Of a DNA stretch of 64,000 nt, positions 21,065-31,237 are shown one piece after another; position 1 is the stretch's first letter; each line of letters opens with the position of its first letter. This DNA comes from Candidatus Symbiopectobacterium sp. 'North America' (lineage in GTDB: Bacteria > Pseudomonadota > Gammaproteobacteria > Enterobacterales > Enterobacteriaceae): positions 62,001 through 126,000 of the forward strand of contig NZ_PEHF01000095.1 in the NCBI RefSeq assembly GCF_015762685.1. Reading direction: 5' to 3'. A program made the position numbers and the translations under genes. The notes under the pieces are model-generated. The model made no database searches. It was not told where the DNA came from and saw nothing but the letters and a program-made list of their open reading frames with translations.

Positions 21065-24000
21065 TTACTGCGCCTGAACCCGCAATTCGGCTGCGGAACG
21101 ACTACGATGCCCTAATAATGCCTTCACATCACTCGACTTGGGTTTCACCAGCGCGAAACACGACGCCCAGACCGGCCAGTTGGCGAGGAGCTCTTCGCCG
21201 CGCTGCGAACCGGTATGCTGCACGTGCTCGGTGATCAGACCGTGCAAGTGCTCTTCGTGAATCGCCAGGTCATCGACCGGCAGCACTTCCACCAACTCAG
21301 GGTTGACGAGTTTACGGAACTCGCCGTCTTCATCCAGTACGTAGGCAAAACCGCCGGTCATGCCTGCGCCAAAGTTGACGCCGGTGCGGCCCAATACGCA
21401 GACGATACCGCCCGTCATGTATTCACAGCCGTTGTCGCCGATGCCTTCCACCACTGTGATGGCACCAGAGTTACGCACGCCGAAACGTTCGCCTGCACGG
21501 CCTGCGGCAAACAGTTTGCCGCCGGTAGCACCGTACAGACAGGTGTTGCCGATAATGCTCGCTTCATGACTGCGGAACGCGGAGCCAACCGGTGGAAGCA
21601 CGGAGATGCAGCCGCCAGCCATGCCTTTGCCCAAATAGTCGTTGGCGTCGCCGGTCAACGTCAGTTCAACGCCGCCTGCGTTCCATACGCCGAAGCTTTG
21701 TCCGGCTGTGCCAGAGAAGTTGGCTTTGATCGGGTCGCTTGCCAGCCCTTGATCGCCGTGCTGAGCGGCAATAGCGCCGGACAGCGTTGCACCGACGGAA
21801 CGGTCAGTGTTGCGGATATCAAAGTAGAGCGCTTTGCTCTGTTTCGCTGCGATGTGCGGTTGTGCCTGAGACAGCAGTGCTTTGTTCAACAGCCCATCAT
21901 CAAACGGCGGGTTGTTCTCGGTGCAGTACAGCGCTTTTCCCGGTTGCGGCTGCGCGGTTTGCAGCAGCGCAGAGAGATCCAGCTTGTTCTGTTTGGCAGT
22001 GAAGCCATCCAGTTCCACCAGTAGATCGGTACGGCCAATCAAATCAACTAGTTGACTAACACCCAGCTCCGCCATCAGCAGTCGGGTTTCCTGCGCAATA
22101 AAGTTGAAGTAGTTGATCACACTCTCAGGCAGGCCGCGGTAGTGATTCGCGGCGCAGCTTGTCATCCTGCGTGGCGACGCCGGTAGCACAGTTGTTCAGG
22201 TGGCAAATACGCAGGTATTTACAGCCGAGTGCTACCATCGGGCCGGTGCCGAAGCCGAAGCTTTCTGCGCCCAGAATCGCCGCTTTGATGATATCAACGC
22301 CGGTTTTCAGACCGCCGTCCACTTGCAGACGGATTTTGTGGCGTAACCCGTTAGCCACCAGCCCCAGTTCCCACGGGCAGCCAGCATATTTCACTGAGCT
22401 GAGCGGGCTGGCACCGGTGCCGCCGTCATAACCGGCGATGGTGATCAGATCGGCATAGGCTTTAGCTACACCGGTCGCAATGGTGCCCACGCCCGGTTCA
22501 GAAACCAGCTTGACCGAAATCATCGCTTTCGGATTGACCTGCTTCAGGTCGAAAATCAACTGAGCCAAGTCTTCGATGAAATAAATATCGTGGTGCGGTG
22601 GCGGTGAAATCAGCGTTACGCCCGGCACGGAATAACGCAGTCTGGCGATGTACGGCGTCACTTTATCGCCCGGTAACTGACCGCCTTCTCCCGGTTTGGC
22701 CCCCTGTGCCACTTTAATCTGAATTACGTCAGCGTTGACCAGATAAACAGGGGTTACACCGAAGCGACCAGAGGCCACCTGCTTAATACGTGACACTTTA
22801 TTGGTGCCGTAACGTGCCGGATCTTCACCACCCTCACCGGAGTTGGAGTTACCACCAATGGTGTTCATGGCTTCCGCCAGAGACTCATGGGCTTCGGGGC
22901 TCAGCGCACCGATAGACATGGCGGCGGTGTCAAAGCGCTTAAACAGCTCGCTGGCCTGTTCTACGTCGTCAACCGGAATGGCTACGCCTTCCTGCGGTTT
23001 GATGGCCAGCAGGTCACGCAGCGTCGCCACCGGGCGTTCGTTGACGTGTTTGGCATATTCCAGGTAGTCGCTGTACTCGCCGCTTTTCACAGCTTGTTGC
23101 AGGCTGTTAACCACATCGGGGTTATAGGCGTGGTATTCGCCGTCGTAAACGAATTTCAGCAGGCCACCCTGTTCCAGCGTTTTGCGCTTTAACCAGGCGC
23201 GTTTTGCCAGATTTTACAGGTCTTGTTCGAAATCACCGAAGTTGGCACCACCAATACGGCTCACCACTCCGTGGAAGCAGAGCGCAGACAGCTCTTTGTG
23301 CAGGCCCACCGCTTCAAACAGCCTAGAGCAACGGTACGGGGCGATAGTGGATATGCCCATTTTGGACATGATCTTGTACAGCCCCTTGTTGATGCCGTTG
23401 CGGTAGTTGAGCATTACCGTGCGGTAAGGCTTCTCGATGGTGTGGTTATCCACCAATCGCGCCAATGACTCATACGCCAGATATGGATAGATAGCCGTAG
23501 CGCCGAAGCCCAGCAGCACGGCGAAGTGATGCGGATCGCGGGCGCTGGCAGTTTCAACAATCAGGTTGGCATCGCAGCGCAGGCTCTTTTCCACCAGACG
23601 GTGCTGAATGGCACCCACCGCCATTGGCGCCGGAACCGGTAAACGGTGCTCGCTGATGGCACGGTCGGAAAGCACCAGCAACACAGCACCTTCACGCACT
23701 TTGCACTCTGCTTCTTCACACAGCGCCTCAACCGTTTGCCGCAATGACTTCTCGCGCGGATCAAAGGTCAGATCCAACGTTTCAGCGCGGTAGTGTTGCT
23801 GGTCTTGGGTGAGCAACTGAGTAAAGTCGGAGTACAACAGGATTGGCGATTTGAAACTCAAACGGTGCGCCTGACCTTCGGCTTCACAGAATACGTTCAT
23901 TTCGCGGCCAATACAGGTCGCCAGCGACATCACGTGCGCTTCACGCAGCGGGTCGATAGGCGGGTTGGTCACCTGTGCAAACTGCTGACGGAAGTAGTCG

Positions 24001-25504
24001 TAAATGATGCGCGGACGGCTGGATAGCACGGCAAACGGGGTGTCATCACCCATTGAGCCGGTCGCTTCCTGGCCTTTCTCACCCAGTACGCGCACAATCT
24101 GGTCCAGCTCTTCGCTGCTGTAGCCGAACTGCTTCTGGTAGGTTTCCGGCAGGCTGTCATCCAGCTCACTGCTGCCAACCTGATCATCCGGCAGTTCTTC
24201 AAACGGCACCAGACGCTTGACGTCTTTGTACGGGTGGCGGCCTTTGAGGTCGTTGTCGGTTTCGTTGGAGTGCAGAATGAGGCCTTCGAGGGTATCGATA
24301 ACCATCAGTTCGCCGGGGCCAACGCGACCTTTTTCCACCACTTCGTCCGGCTGATAATCCCAAATCCCCACTTCAGAGGCGCAGGTGATCAGTTTGTCTT
24401 TGGTGATGACGTAGCTCGCCGGGCGCAGGCCGTTACGGTCCAGGTTACAGGCCGCATAGCGACCATCGGACATTACGATGCCGGCCGGGCCGTCCCACGG
24501 CTCCATGTGCATGGAGTTAAAGTCAAAGAACGAACGCAGTTCCGGATCCATGTCCGAGTTGTTCTGCCAGGCAGGCGGCACCAGTAAACGCATGGCGCGC
24601 ACGATATCCATCCCGCCGCTCAGGAACAGCTCCAGCATGTTATCAAGCGAGCTGGAGTCAGAGCCGGTTTCGTTAACGAACGGTGCGGTATCTTGCAGAT
24701 CGGGGATCAGCGGCTTTTTAAATTTGTAGGCACGTGCCCGCGCCCATTGACGGTTACCGGCAATGGTGTTGATTTCACCGTTGTGCGCCAGATAGCAGAA
24801 CGGCTGGGCCAACGGCCAGCGTGGCACGGTGTTGGTGGAGAAGCGTTGGTGGAACAGGCAGATGACCGATTCCAGACGCAAATCCGCCAGGTCCAGGTAA
24901 AAGCGCGGCAAATCCGCCGGCATACACAGACCTTTATAGATGTTGATCAGGTTGGAGAAGCTACAAACGTAGAACTCTTTATCCTGAATGCGCTTTTCAA
25001 TACGGCGGCGCGCCATAAACAGGCGACGCTCCATATCGCGCGGCGACCATCCCGCAGGAGCATTGACAAAAATCTGTTCGATGCGTGGCAGTGAGGAGAG
25101 GGCAATTTCACCAAGCACGTCCGGGTTGGTGGGCACTTCACGCCATCCCAGTACGGACAAGGTTTCATTTTGCAGCTCTTCTTTCACAATGCGACGTGCC
25201 GCGCGGGCCAGATCCTGGTCCTGATTGAGGAACATCATGCCCACGGCATAATTCTTCGCTAACCGCTAACCGCTAACCGCCAACCGTGCTCTTCGGCTAC
25301 CAGTCGGTAGAACCGATCGGGTTTTTGTAATAACAAGCCGCAGCCGTCGCCGGTCTTGCTGTCAGCAAGGATCGCGCCACGGTGCTGCATACGTGCCAGT
25401 GCGTGAATTGCAGTAAGCACGACCTTGTGGCTCGTTTCACCTTCTATATGGGCGATCAATCCGAAACCACAGTTGTCTCTCTCTTGGGATGCATCGTACA
25501 ACAT
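21065..25504 (-). pseudogene. gltB: Broken glutamate synthase large subunit gene gltB
   Basis: Homology to the ~1486-residue GltB covers the whole span, starting [16 protein letters not shown] with the amidotransferase cysteine after processing. Lesions on the minus strand are as follows. A 14-bp excess from a 7-bp tandem triplication at 25257-25277 frameshifts after GWRLA. A TAA at 23214-23216 replaces a leucine codon (EQDL-stop-NLAKRAW). A one-base insertion near 22146 (KLRR) shifts the frame before [14 protein letters not shown]. There are also two in-frame losses relative to E. coli: five residues after RHPYK, and seven in [15 protein letters not shown] and glutamate-channel regions are otherwise recognisable. 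No functional GOGAT is possible, and gltD is independently broken. Confidence 0.95.
25257..25284. repeat. 7-bp tandem repeat (three perfect plus one imperfect unit) inside gltB
   Basis: On the plus strand CGCTAAC occurs three times in a row (25257-25277), followed by the one-mismatch unit CGCCAAC (25278-25284). The family protein sequence W-R-L-A-K-N needs only one perfect unit, so two extra copies (14 bp) are present and shift the gltB frame to a TAG at 25259-25261. One or four perfect units would keep the frame at this point. Confidence 0.9.
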
Positions 25505-26181
25505 ATCTCAGTGAACCTCCCCAGGCTCTGTGTGACTCTCACAACCTACTTCGTTCGGCACCGTGGCGTTGAACGGTGGCGTATGACGGGGTCGCGCATC
25601 CTGCCGTTCTCTTCTTCGGCCTATCGTGACGGTCTTACAAGTGGACTATGACTTGCTTTAAGAGGGAGTCTTTCTTTTCTAACTGCATAAATATAACGAG
25701 TCGCGGACTCGTTGGGAAAGCTTCCAGCGGACTCCCAAATTAGCGAGAAAGCCAGTTCAGGTCAAATATCAATGCAAAATGTGCGATTAAGGGATAATTT
25801 TTAGTTATGATTATGAAAATAAATTATTTTTTTGAAAAAAATCTCCGTTGGGCTACGCATTGATGGCCGAATGAAGTGTGAGCTGTATCACTATGCAAAA
25901 GCGTGAACATCTCGTCACCCTGCTGCGTTATCTCTACGTTATAGAATATTCTGCTGTGGATATCCACTTTTATATTTAATGAAACTCTTTTTAAGTAATG
26001 CTTCATCTTTTCATGGTGCGCGCGTAAGGGATTAGAAACTTTAATCAGCGTAGATGTGAGTTTATTTTCACTAAAAGAGAATAAAAATGCATTTCATTGG
26101 GATGTGCGTGATTGATCGCGGTCATAACGAACGCAGGAAAGAGAAGGGTAGTCTGCTTTCCCTCAGGGGTTAGGTTAGAAT
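25505..26181. promoter_or_regulatory. 677-bp divergent region between gltB and yhcC
   Basis: No gene seen. gltB has a GGGGAGG ribosome-binding site directly upstream of 25504. A candidate minus-strand promoter is TTGACC (25760-25765) with TAATTT (25737-25742), 17-bp spacer, weak -10. A perfect 8-bp stem AACGAGTC/GACTCGTT lies at 25695-25713 in the gltB leader. 25790-25850 is strongly AT-rich, the usual setting for the Lrp/IHF control known in E. coli gltB, but I could not identify specific sites. Confidence 0.45.
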
Positions 26182-27111
26182 ATGCAATTGCAAAAATTAA
26201 TCAATATGTTTGGCAGGGATTTGCAACGTCGTTATGGTGAAAAGATTCATAAACTGACGCTGCACGGCGGATTTAACTGCCCAAACCGGGATGGCACGCT
26301 CGGGAGGGGGGGCACATTCTGCAATGTGGCCTCTTTTGCCGATGAAGCCATGCAGCGCCAAAGCATTGCCGAACAGCTCAACACGCAGGCGGGCAAGGTC
26401 AATCGCGCCAAGCGTTATCTGGCCTATTTTCAGGCTTATACCAGTACCTATGGCGAAGTGCAGATGTTGGACCGGCTTTATCAGGAGGCATTGCAACAAG
26501 CCGAGATCGTCGGTCTGTGCGTAGGTACGCGCCCCGATTGTGTGCCGGACAGCGTGCTGGATCTGTTGGCAGGTTACCATGCACAAGGCTATGAGGTGTG
26601 GCTGGAACTGGGGCTATAGAGCGCCTGGGATAAAACGCTGCATCGCATCAATCGCGGTCACGATTTTGCCTGCTATCAGGAAACCGTGCAGCGTGCGCAT
26701 CAGCGCGGTTTACGCGTGTGCTGCCACCTGATTGTCGGATTGCCGGGCGAGCTTGCCGATCACTGCATGACGACGCTGCAACGCGTGGTGGATACCGGCG
26801 TTGAAGGCATCAAGCTTCACCCTCTGCATATCGTTGACGGTAGCATTATGGCTAAGGCGTGGCGCGCCGGGCGCCTCTGCGAATTGCCGCTGGACACCTA
26901 CGTCGCCACGGCCGGAGAGATGATTCGCCATACGCCACCAGAGGTGGTGTTCCATCGTATTTCTGCCAGCGCCCGGCGGCCGACGCTGCTGGTACCGCTA
27001 TGGTGCGAAAACCGCTGGACCGGGATGGTAGAACTGGATTTATACCTTCAGGCACATGGGGTGCAAGGCTCCGCGCTCGGTCAACCATATCAACCGGTTA
27101 TCTTAGGATAA
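26182..27111 (+). pseudogene. yhcC: Broken radical-SAM protein gene yhcC
   Basis: Homology to YhcC (ELP3-like radical SAM family) is continuous from MQLQKLINMFGRDL to GVQGSALGQPYQPV. A TAG at 26617-26619 replaces the CAG of the conserved LGLQTAHDKT (here LGL-stop-SAWDKT). In addition, the cluster motif that reads GRGGCTFC in E. coli reads GRGGTFC here: one cysteine codon is missing from a G-rich run (26302-26312). A 4Fe-4S ligand is therefore lost and suppression of the amber would not restore activity. Upstream of arcB, as in E. coli. Confidence 0.92.
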
Positions 27112-27196
27112 TGTTAACGTGTTGTGCTGATTGTCTCACCGCATCGTACTGAGTTTTACGTTATGATGGTGCGGTGGGTATCCAAGGAAATTCTCT

Positions 27197-29545
27197 ATGA
27201 AGCAGATCCGGTTGTTGGCGCAGTACTACGTCGATTTGATGGTAAAGCTCGGACTGGTACGTTTTTCACTGTTGCTGGCCTCGGTGCTGGTGCTGCTGGC
27301 GATGGCCGTGCAGATGGCAGTCACGCTGCTGCTGACCGGCAAGGTCGAAGACATCGATGTCGTTCGTTCCGTGTTTTTTGGCCTGTTAATCACCCCCTGG
27401 GCGGTCTATTTCCTCTCCGTGGTGGTGGATCAGTTGGAGGAGTCGCGCCAACGTCTGGCTAAGTTGGTGGCGAAGCTGGAGGAGATGCGCCTGCGCGACC
27501 AGACGCTGAACGATCAGCTAAAGGGCAATATTACCCAGCTCAATCAGGAGATTGCCGATCGCGAAAAAGCGGAAGAGGCGCGCCTGATGATGCTGAGCAA
27601 GCTCAAAGCGGAAATTGCCGGACGCGAACAGGCACAGGTGGAACTGGAGCAACAATCAGCGCTGTTACGATCGTTTTTGGATGCCTCGCCAGACCTGGTT
27701 TACTACCGCAATGAAAATAAAGAGTTTTCCGGCTGTAACCGCGCCATGGAACTGCTGTTGGGTCGCAGCCAGAAACAGTTGGTGGGCCTGACGCCAAAAG
27801 ACGTTTACACCCCCGATGTGGCGGAAAAAGTGACGGAAACGGATGAAAAAGTGTTCCGTCACAACGTGTCACTCACCTATGAACAGTGGCTGGTCTATCC
27901 TGACGGGCGCAAAGCCTGTTTTGAACTGCGCAAGGTGCCTTTCTACGACCGAATGGGCAAGCGACACGGGCTGATGGGTTTTGGGCGCGATATAACCGAG
28001 CGTAAGCGCTATCAGGACGCGTTAGAGAACGCCAGTAGGGAGAAGACCACCTTCATCTCAACGATCAGCCACGAGCTTCGTACGCCGCTTAATGGCATTG
28101 TGGGCCTCAGCCGCATCCTGCTCGATACTCACCTGGATGCGGAACAAGAAAAATACCTCAAAACCCTGCATGTCAGCGCCATCACGCTGGGCAATATCTT
28201 TAACGACGTGATCGAGATGGACAAGCAGGAGCGCCGCAAGGTGCAACTGGATAATCAGCCGATTGATTTCATTGGCTTCCTGGCGGATTTGGAAAACCTG
28301 GGCGGTTTGCTGGCGCAGCCGAAAGGGTTGCAACTGGTCGTTGAACAGCATCCGCCGTTGCCACAGAGGGTGATTACCGATGGCACGCGTCTGCGCCAGA
28401 TTCTGTGGAACCTGCTCAGTAACGCGGTGAAATTTACCCAGAAAGGGAACATAGTGGTGCGTGTCTGGCACGACTCGGGCGATCAGTTGCGTTTTGATGT
28501 CGAAGACTCTGGCATAGGCATCCCCGAAGATGAGCTGGAGAAAATCTTCGCCATGTACTATCAGGTAAAAGACAAACATGGCGGTAAACCGGCGACCGGT
28601 ACTGGCATTGGCTTGGCGGTTTCCAAGCGTCTGGTGCAGAACATGGGCGGTGATATTCATGTCACCAGCACGCAGGGCAAAGGTTCTTGCTTTACTCTGA
28701 CCGTTACCGCCCCGGCGTTGGAAGATGAGGTGATTGTCGGCGGAGAGGATGAGTTGCCGTTACCCGCGCTCAACGTGCTGCTGGTGGAGGACATCGAGCT
28801 GAATGTGGTGGTAGCGCGTTCGGTGCTGGAGAAACTGGGCAGCAGCGTGGAAGTGGCGATGACCGGACAGGAAGCGCTGACGATGTTCGATCCGGACGAA
28901 TTCGATCTGGTGCTGCTGGATATCCAACTGCCGGACATGACCGGGCTGGATGTGGCGCGTGAGCTGCGCAAAAAATATGCCGGACAGAACGTGCCGCAGC
29001 TGATTGCTTTAACAGCTAACGTACTGCGCGATAAAAAAGAATATCTCGATGCGGGTATGGACGATGTGCTTAGCAAACCGCTGGCGGTGCCTGCATTAAC
29101 CTCTGTTATTAAACAGTATTGGGACTATCAGGATGAGCCTGAGCAAGCCACCCCCGATGTGTCGGAGCAGGAACCGGTTCGAGAAGCGTTGCTTGATATT
29201 CCCATGTTGCAACAATATCTGGATTTGGTCGGACCGTCGCTGATCCATCAGAGCGTGGCGATGTTTGAGCAGATGATGCCTGGTTATCTTGCCGTGCTGG
29301 ATTCCAATATGACAGCGCGCGATCAGAAAGGCATCGCGGAAGAGGGGCACAAAATCAAAGGTGCCGCCGGTTCCGTTGGGTTGCGTCATCTACAGCAGGT
29401 GGCGCAGCAAATCCAGACCACGACGTTGGCCGCCTGGTGGGACAACTTGCAGGAGTGGATTGACGAACTGAAACACGACTGGCGGCACGATATTGACGTA
29501 TTGAAAGCCTGGGTGGCTGAACAGAAAAAACGCGCCCGCAAATAG
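27197..29545 (+). CDS. arcB: Anoxic redox control hybrid sensor kinase ArcB
   Basis: A 782-residue tripartite sensor: two N-terminal transmembrane helices (about 23-42 and 58-77), a coiled-coil linker (about 80-150) with a PAS domain following, the HisKA domain with FISTISHELRTPLNG (phospho-His near residue 292), a HATPase, a receiver domain with LVLLDIQLPDMTG (Asp near 577), and a C-terminal Hpt domain with His718 (EEGHKIKGAAGS). It phosphorylates ArcA under low oxygen in response to quinone redox state. Ends in TAG. Intact, unlike its neighbours yhcC and mtgA. The 3' flank is overlapped by ArcZ on the other strand. Confidence 0.97.
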   Translation: MKQIRLLAQYYVDLMVKLGLVRFSLLLASVLVLLAMAVQMAVTLLLTGKVEDIDVVRSVFFGLLITPWAVYFLSVVVDQLEESRQRLAKLVAKLEEMRLRDQTLNDQLKGNITQLNQEIADREKAEEARLMMLSKLKAEIAGREQAQVELEQQSALLRSFLDASPDLVYYRNENKEFSGCNRAMELLLGRSQKQLVGLTPKDVYTPDVAEKVTETDEKVFRHNVSLTYEQWLVYPDGRKACFELRKVPFYDRMGKRHGLMGFGRDITERKRYQDALENASREKTTFISTISHELRTPLNGIVGLSRILLDTHLDAEQEKYLKTLHVSAITLGNIFNDVIEMDKQERRKVQLDNQPIDFIGFLADLENLGGLLAQPKGLQLVVEQHPPLPQRVITDGTRLRQILWNLLSNAVKFTQKGNIVVRVWHDSGDQLRFDVEDSGIGIPEDELEKIFAMYYQVKDKHGGKPATGTGIGLAVSKRLVQNMGGDIHVTSTQGKGSCFTLTVTAPALEDEVIVGGEDELPLPALNVLLVEDIELNVVVARSVLEKLGSSVEVAMTGQEALTMFDPDEFDLVLLDIQLPDMTGLDVARELRKKYAGQNVPQLIALTANVLRDKKEYLDAGMDDVLSKPLAVPALTSVIKQYWDYQDEPEQATPDVSEQEPVREALLDIPMLQQYLDLVGPSLIHQSVAMFEQMMPGYLAVLDSNMTARDQKGIAEEGHKIKGAAGSVGLRHLQQVAQQIQTTTLAAWWDNLQEWIDELKHDWRHDIDVLKAWVAEQKKRARK

Positions 29546-29624
29546 CGGGTGCACGCCAACGCGGTGCGATAAATTGCGGTGTGGATATCGTGAGGATGTG
29601 GTCGAAAAGGATTTTCAGGGGCCT

Positions 29625-29727
29625 AAAAAAAATGACCCCGACCGAGGCCGGGGTGCGCGAATTATGCGCCAACACCAGGGAAACTATGCACCTACTTGAT
29701 AATTATCAGCAGTTTCAGTTAGCAGGT
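29625..29727 (-). ncRNA. arcZ: ArcZ small RNA (Hfq-dependent)
   Basis: On the minus strand, opposite the arcB 3' flank as in E. coli. The processed-form core TTTCCCTGGTGTTGGCGCA (29667-29685) is preserved exactly as I remember it from E. coli. It is followed by GCGCACCCCGG...CCGGGG-type terminator stem and an eight-T tail (29625-29632). A -10 like TAATAC at 29732-29737 puts the 5' end near 29727. The 5' half differs from E. coli. ArcZ activates rpoS and represses flhDC and other messages, under ArcA control. Length about 100 nt. Confidence 0.92.
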
Positions 29728-29885
29728 GCGAGTATTAGCAACGTCGTAAGGTGACGAACCGCTCAAGCAACAAAATAGCAAATGCAGAAATCTTTGTTAC
29801 AAGAATCATTAAAATGTGTCATATAGATTAGTGTTTGTCAATCAAAAAATCAATTAGTTGATGTAATGAAATGAAGGAAAATATG

Positions 29886-30542
29886 ATGAAACGAGTCAGC
29901 ATCGTTCTGAGCGGTTGCTGCGTCTATGATGGCACCGAAATTCACGAAGCAGTGCTGACGCTGCTTGCCGTCGATCGTGCGGGGGCTCAGGCGGTATGCT
30001 TTGCCCCTGATCAGCCGCAATTTCATGTGGTTAATCACCTGACGGGTGAAGTAACTGGTGAGAATCGCAATATTTTAGTCGAGTCCGCGCGTATCACCCG
30101 TGGCAACATTCAGCCACTGTCGCAGGCGGATGCCAGCCAATTGGACGCGTTATTAATTGTTCCCGGCGGTTTTGGTGCGGCGAAGAATCTTAGTGATTTC
30201 GCGACCGAAGGCGCAGCGTGTCAGGTTGATGAATCATTGGCGTTACTCACGCAAGAAATTTATAAGCAGAACAAACCAATTGGTTTTATTTGCATCGCTC
30301 CGGCACTGTTGCCAAAACTGCTGGGGGAGTCGGTAAGAGTTACAATTGGAAATGATATCGATACCGCAGAATGTATAGAAGAAATGGGCGGTGCGCACAT
30401 TGTTTGTCCGGTGGATGATATTGTGGTTGATGCGCAGCACAAAGTGGTGACGACACCGGCCTACATGCTGGCGAACTCCATTAGCGAGACGGCCAAAGGC
30501 ATTGATAAACTGGTTGAACGTGTTTTGGGCTTTACCGAATGA
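29886..30542 (+). CDS. elbB: DJ-1/PfpI-family glyoxalase ElbB
   Basis: A 218-residue class-I amidotransferase-like protein of the ElbB family (MKRVSIVLSGCCVYDGTEIHEAVLTL). The nucleophile-elbow cysteine segment is FICIAPALLPKLL. It is active as a glyoxalase in E. coli. Several in-frame starts exist; ATG 29886, with AAGGA eight bases upstream, gives the family length. Its stop overlaps the remnant mtgA start (ATGA). Confidence 0.93.
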   Translation: MKRVSIVLSGCCVYDGTEIHEAVLTLLAVDRAGAQAVCFAPDQPQFHVVNHLTGEVTGENRNILVESARITRGNIQPLSQADASQLDALLIVPGGFGAAKNLSDFATEGAACQVDESLALLTQEIYKQNKPIGFICIAPALLPKLLGESVRVTIGNDIDTAECIEEMGGAHIVCPVDDIVVDAQHKVVTTPAYMLANSISETAKGIDKLVERVLGFTE

Positions 30543-31182
30543 GAGGGTGGGGCAAAAAACGCGGTGTGATCCCGTTGGGATAAAACGTTGAGTAATTCGC
30601 GGCGTCCTCTCGTTGCTCGGCCTGTGGCTGGCGGGGATTTTTCTGTTCGCGTTTTTGCCGGTTCCGTTTTCTGCCGTGATGGTGTTGGCGGTGATTGCCG
30701 CAGAAGATCAGAAATTCACGGAACATGCCGGGTTTGATATGGCGGCCATCCGGGCAGCGCTGGCGCACAATGAGCGTGACGGTGCTCGGGTGCGCGGTGG
30801 CTCGACGCTCACGCAGCAAATGGTGAAAAACCTGTTTCTGTGGGATGGTCGAAGCTGGTTGCGTAAAGGGCTGGAAGCAGGTATCACAGTGGGGGTTGAA
30901 CTGGTCTGAACCAAACGGCGGATTTTGACGGTCTACCTGAATATTGTGGAGTTCGGACTGGGGATTTTCGGCGTACAGCAGGCGGCACAGCACTTCTTCA
31001 ACAAGCCCGCCAGCCGCTTGACGGCTGGTGAAGCGGCGCTGTTGGCAGCAGTGTTGCCGAACCCGATTCGCTTTCGGGTTAATGCGCCATCACGCTATGT
31101 GAGCCAACGCCAACAGTGGATATTGCGTCAAATGTCCCAGATAGGGGGCGAAGCGTTTTTACGGACTAACGGACTGCGTTGA
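30539..31182 (+). pseudogene. mtgA: Broken monofunctional peptidoglycan transglycosylase gene mtgA
   Basis: It begins MRGWGKKRG in the ATGA overlap with elbB, then is frameshifted within the first 25 codons. After the transmembrane PVPFSAVMV the sequence jumps straight to [14 protein letters not shown], losing about 30 residues found in E. coli. The catalytic-glutamate motif and [22 protein letters not shown] are present. A TGA at 30907-30909 replaces the tryptophan of the conserved [13 protein letters not shown]. The C-terminal part continues in frame to 31182. Loss should be tolerated because PBP1-type enzymes are redundant with MtgA. Confidence 0.92.
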
Positions 31183-31237
31183 AGGTTGGCTTGCCCTGTG
31201 CCGTTCGTGCGTTTGACTATCGTTGAAAGGGGAAGTT

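Noticed and set aside
25257-25284. CRISPR-like or regulatory repeat at the gltB heptamers
   Set aside because: The units are 7 bp, without spacers, and sit inside coding sequence; slippage explains them.
25824-26006. Small minus-strand open frame in the gltB-yhcC gap
   Set aside because: Lys-rich start in AT-rich DNA, no ribosome-binding site and no similarity recognised.
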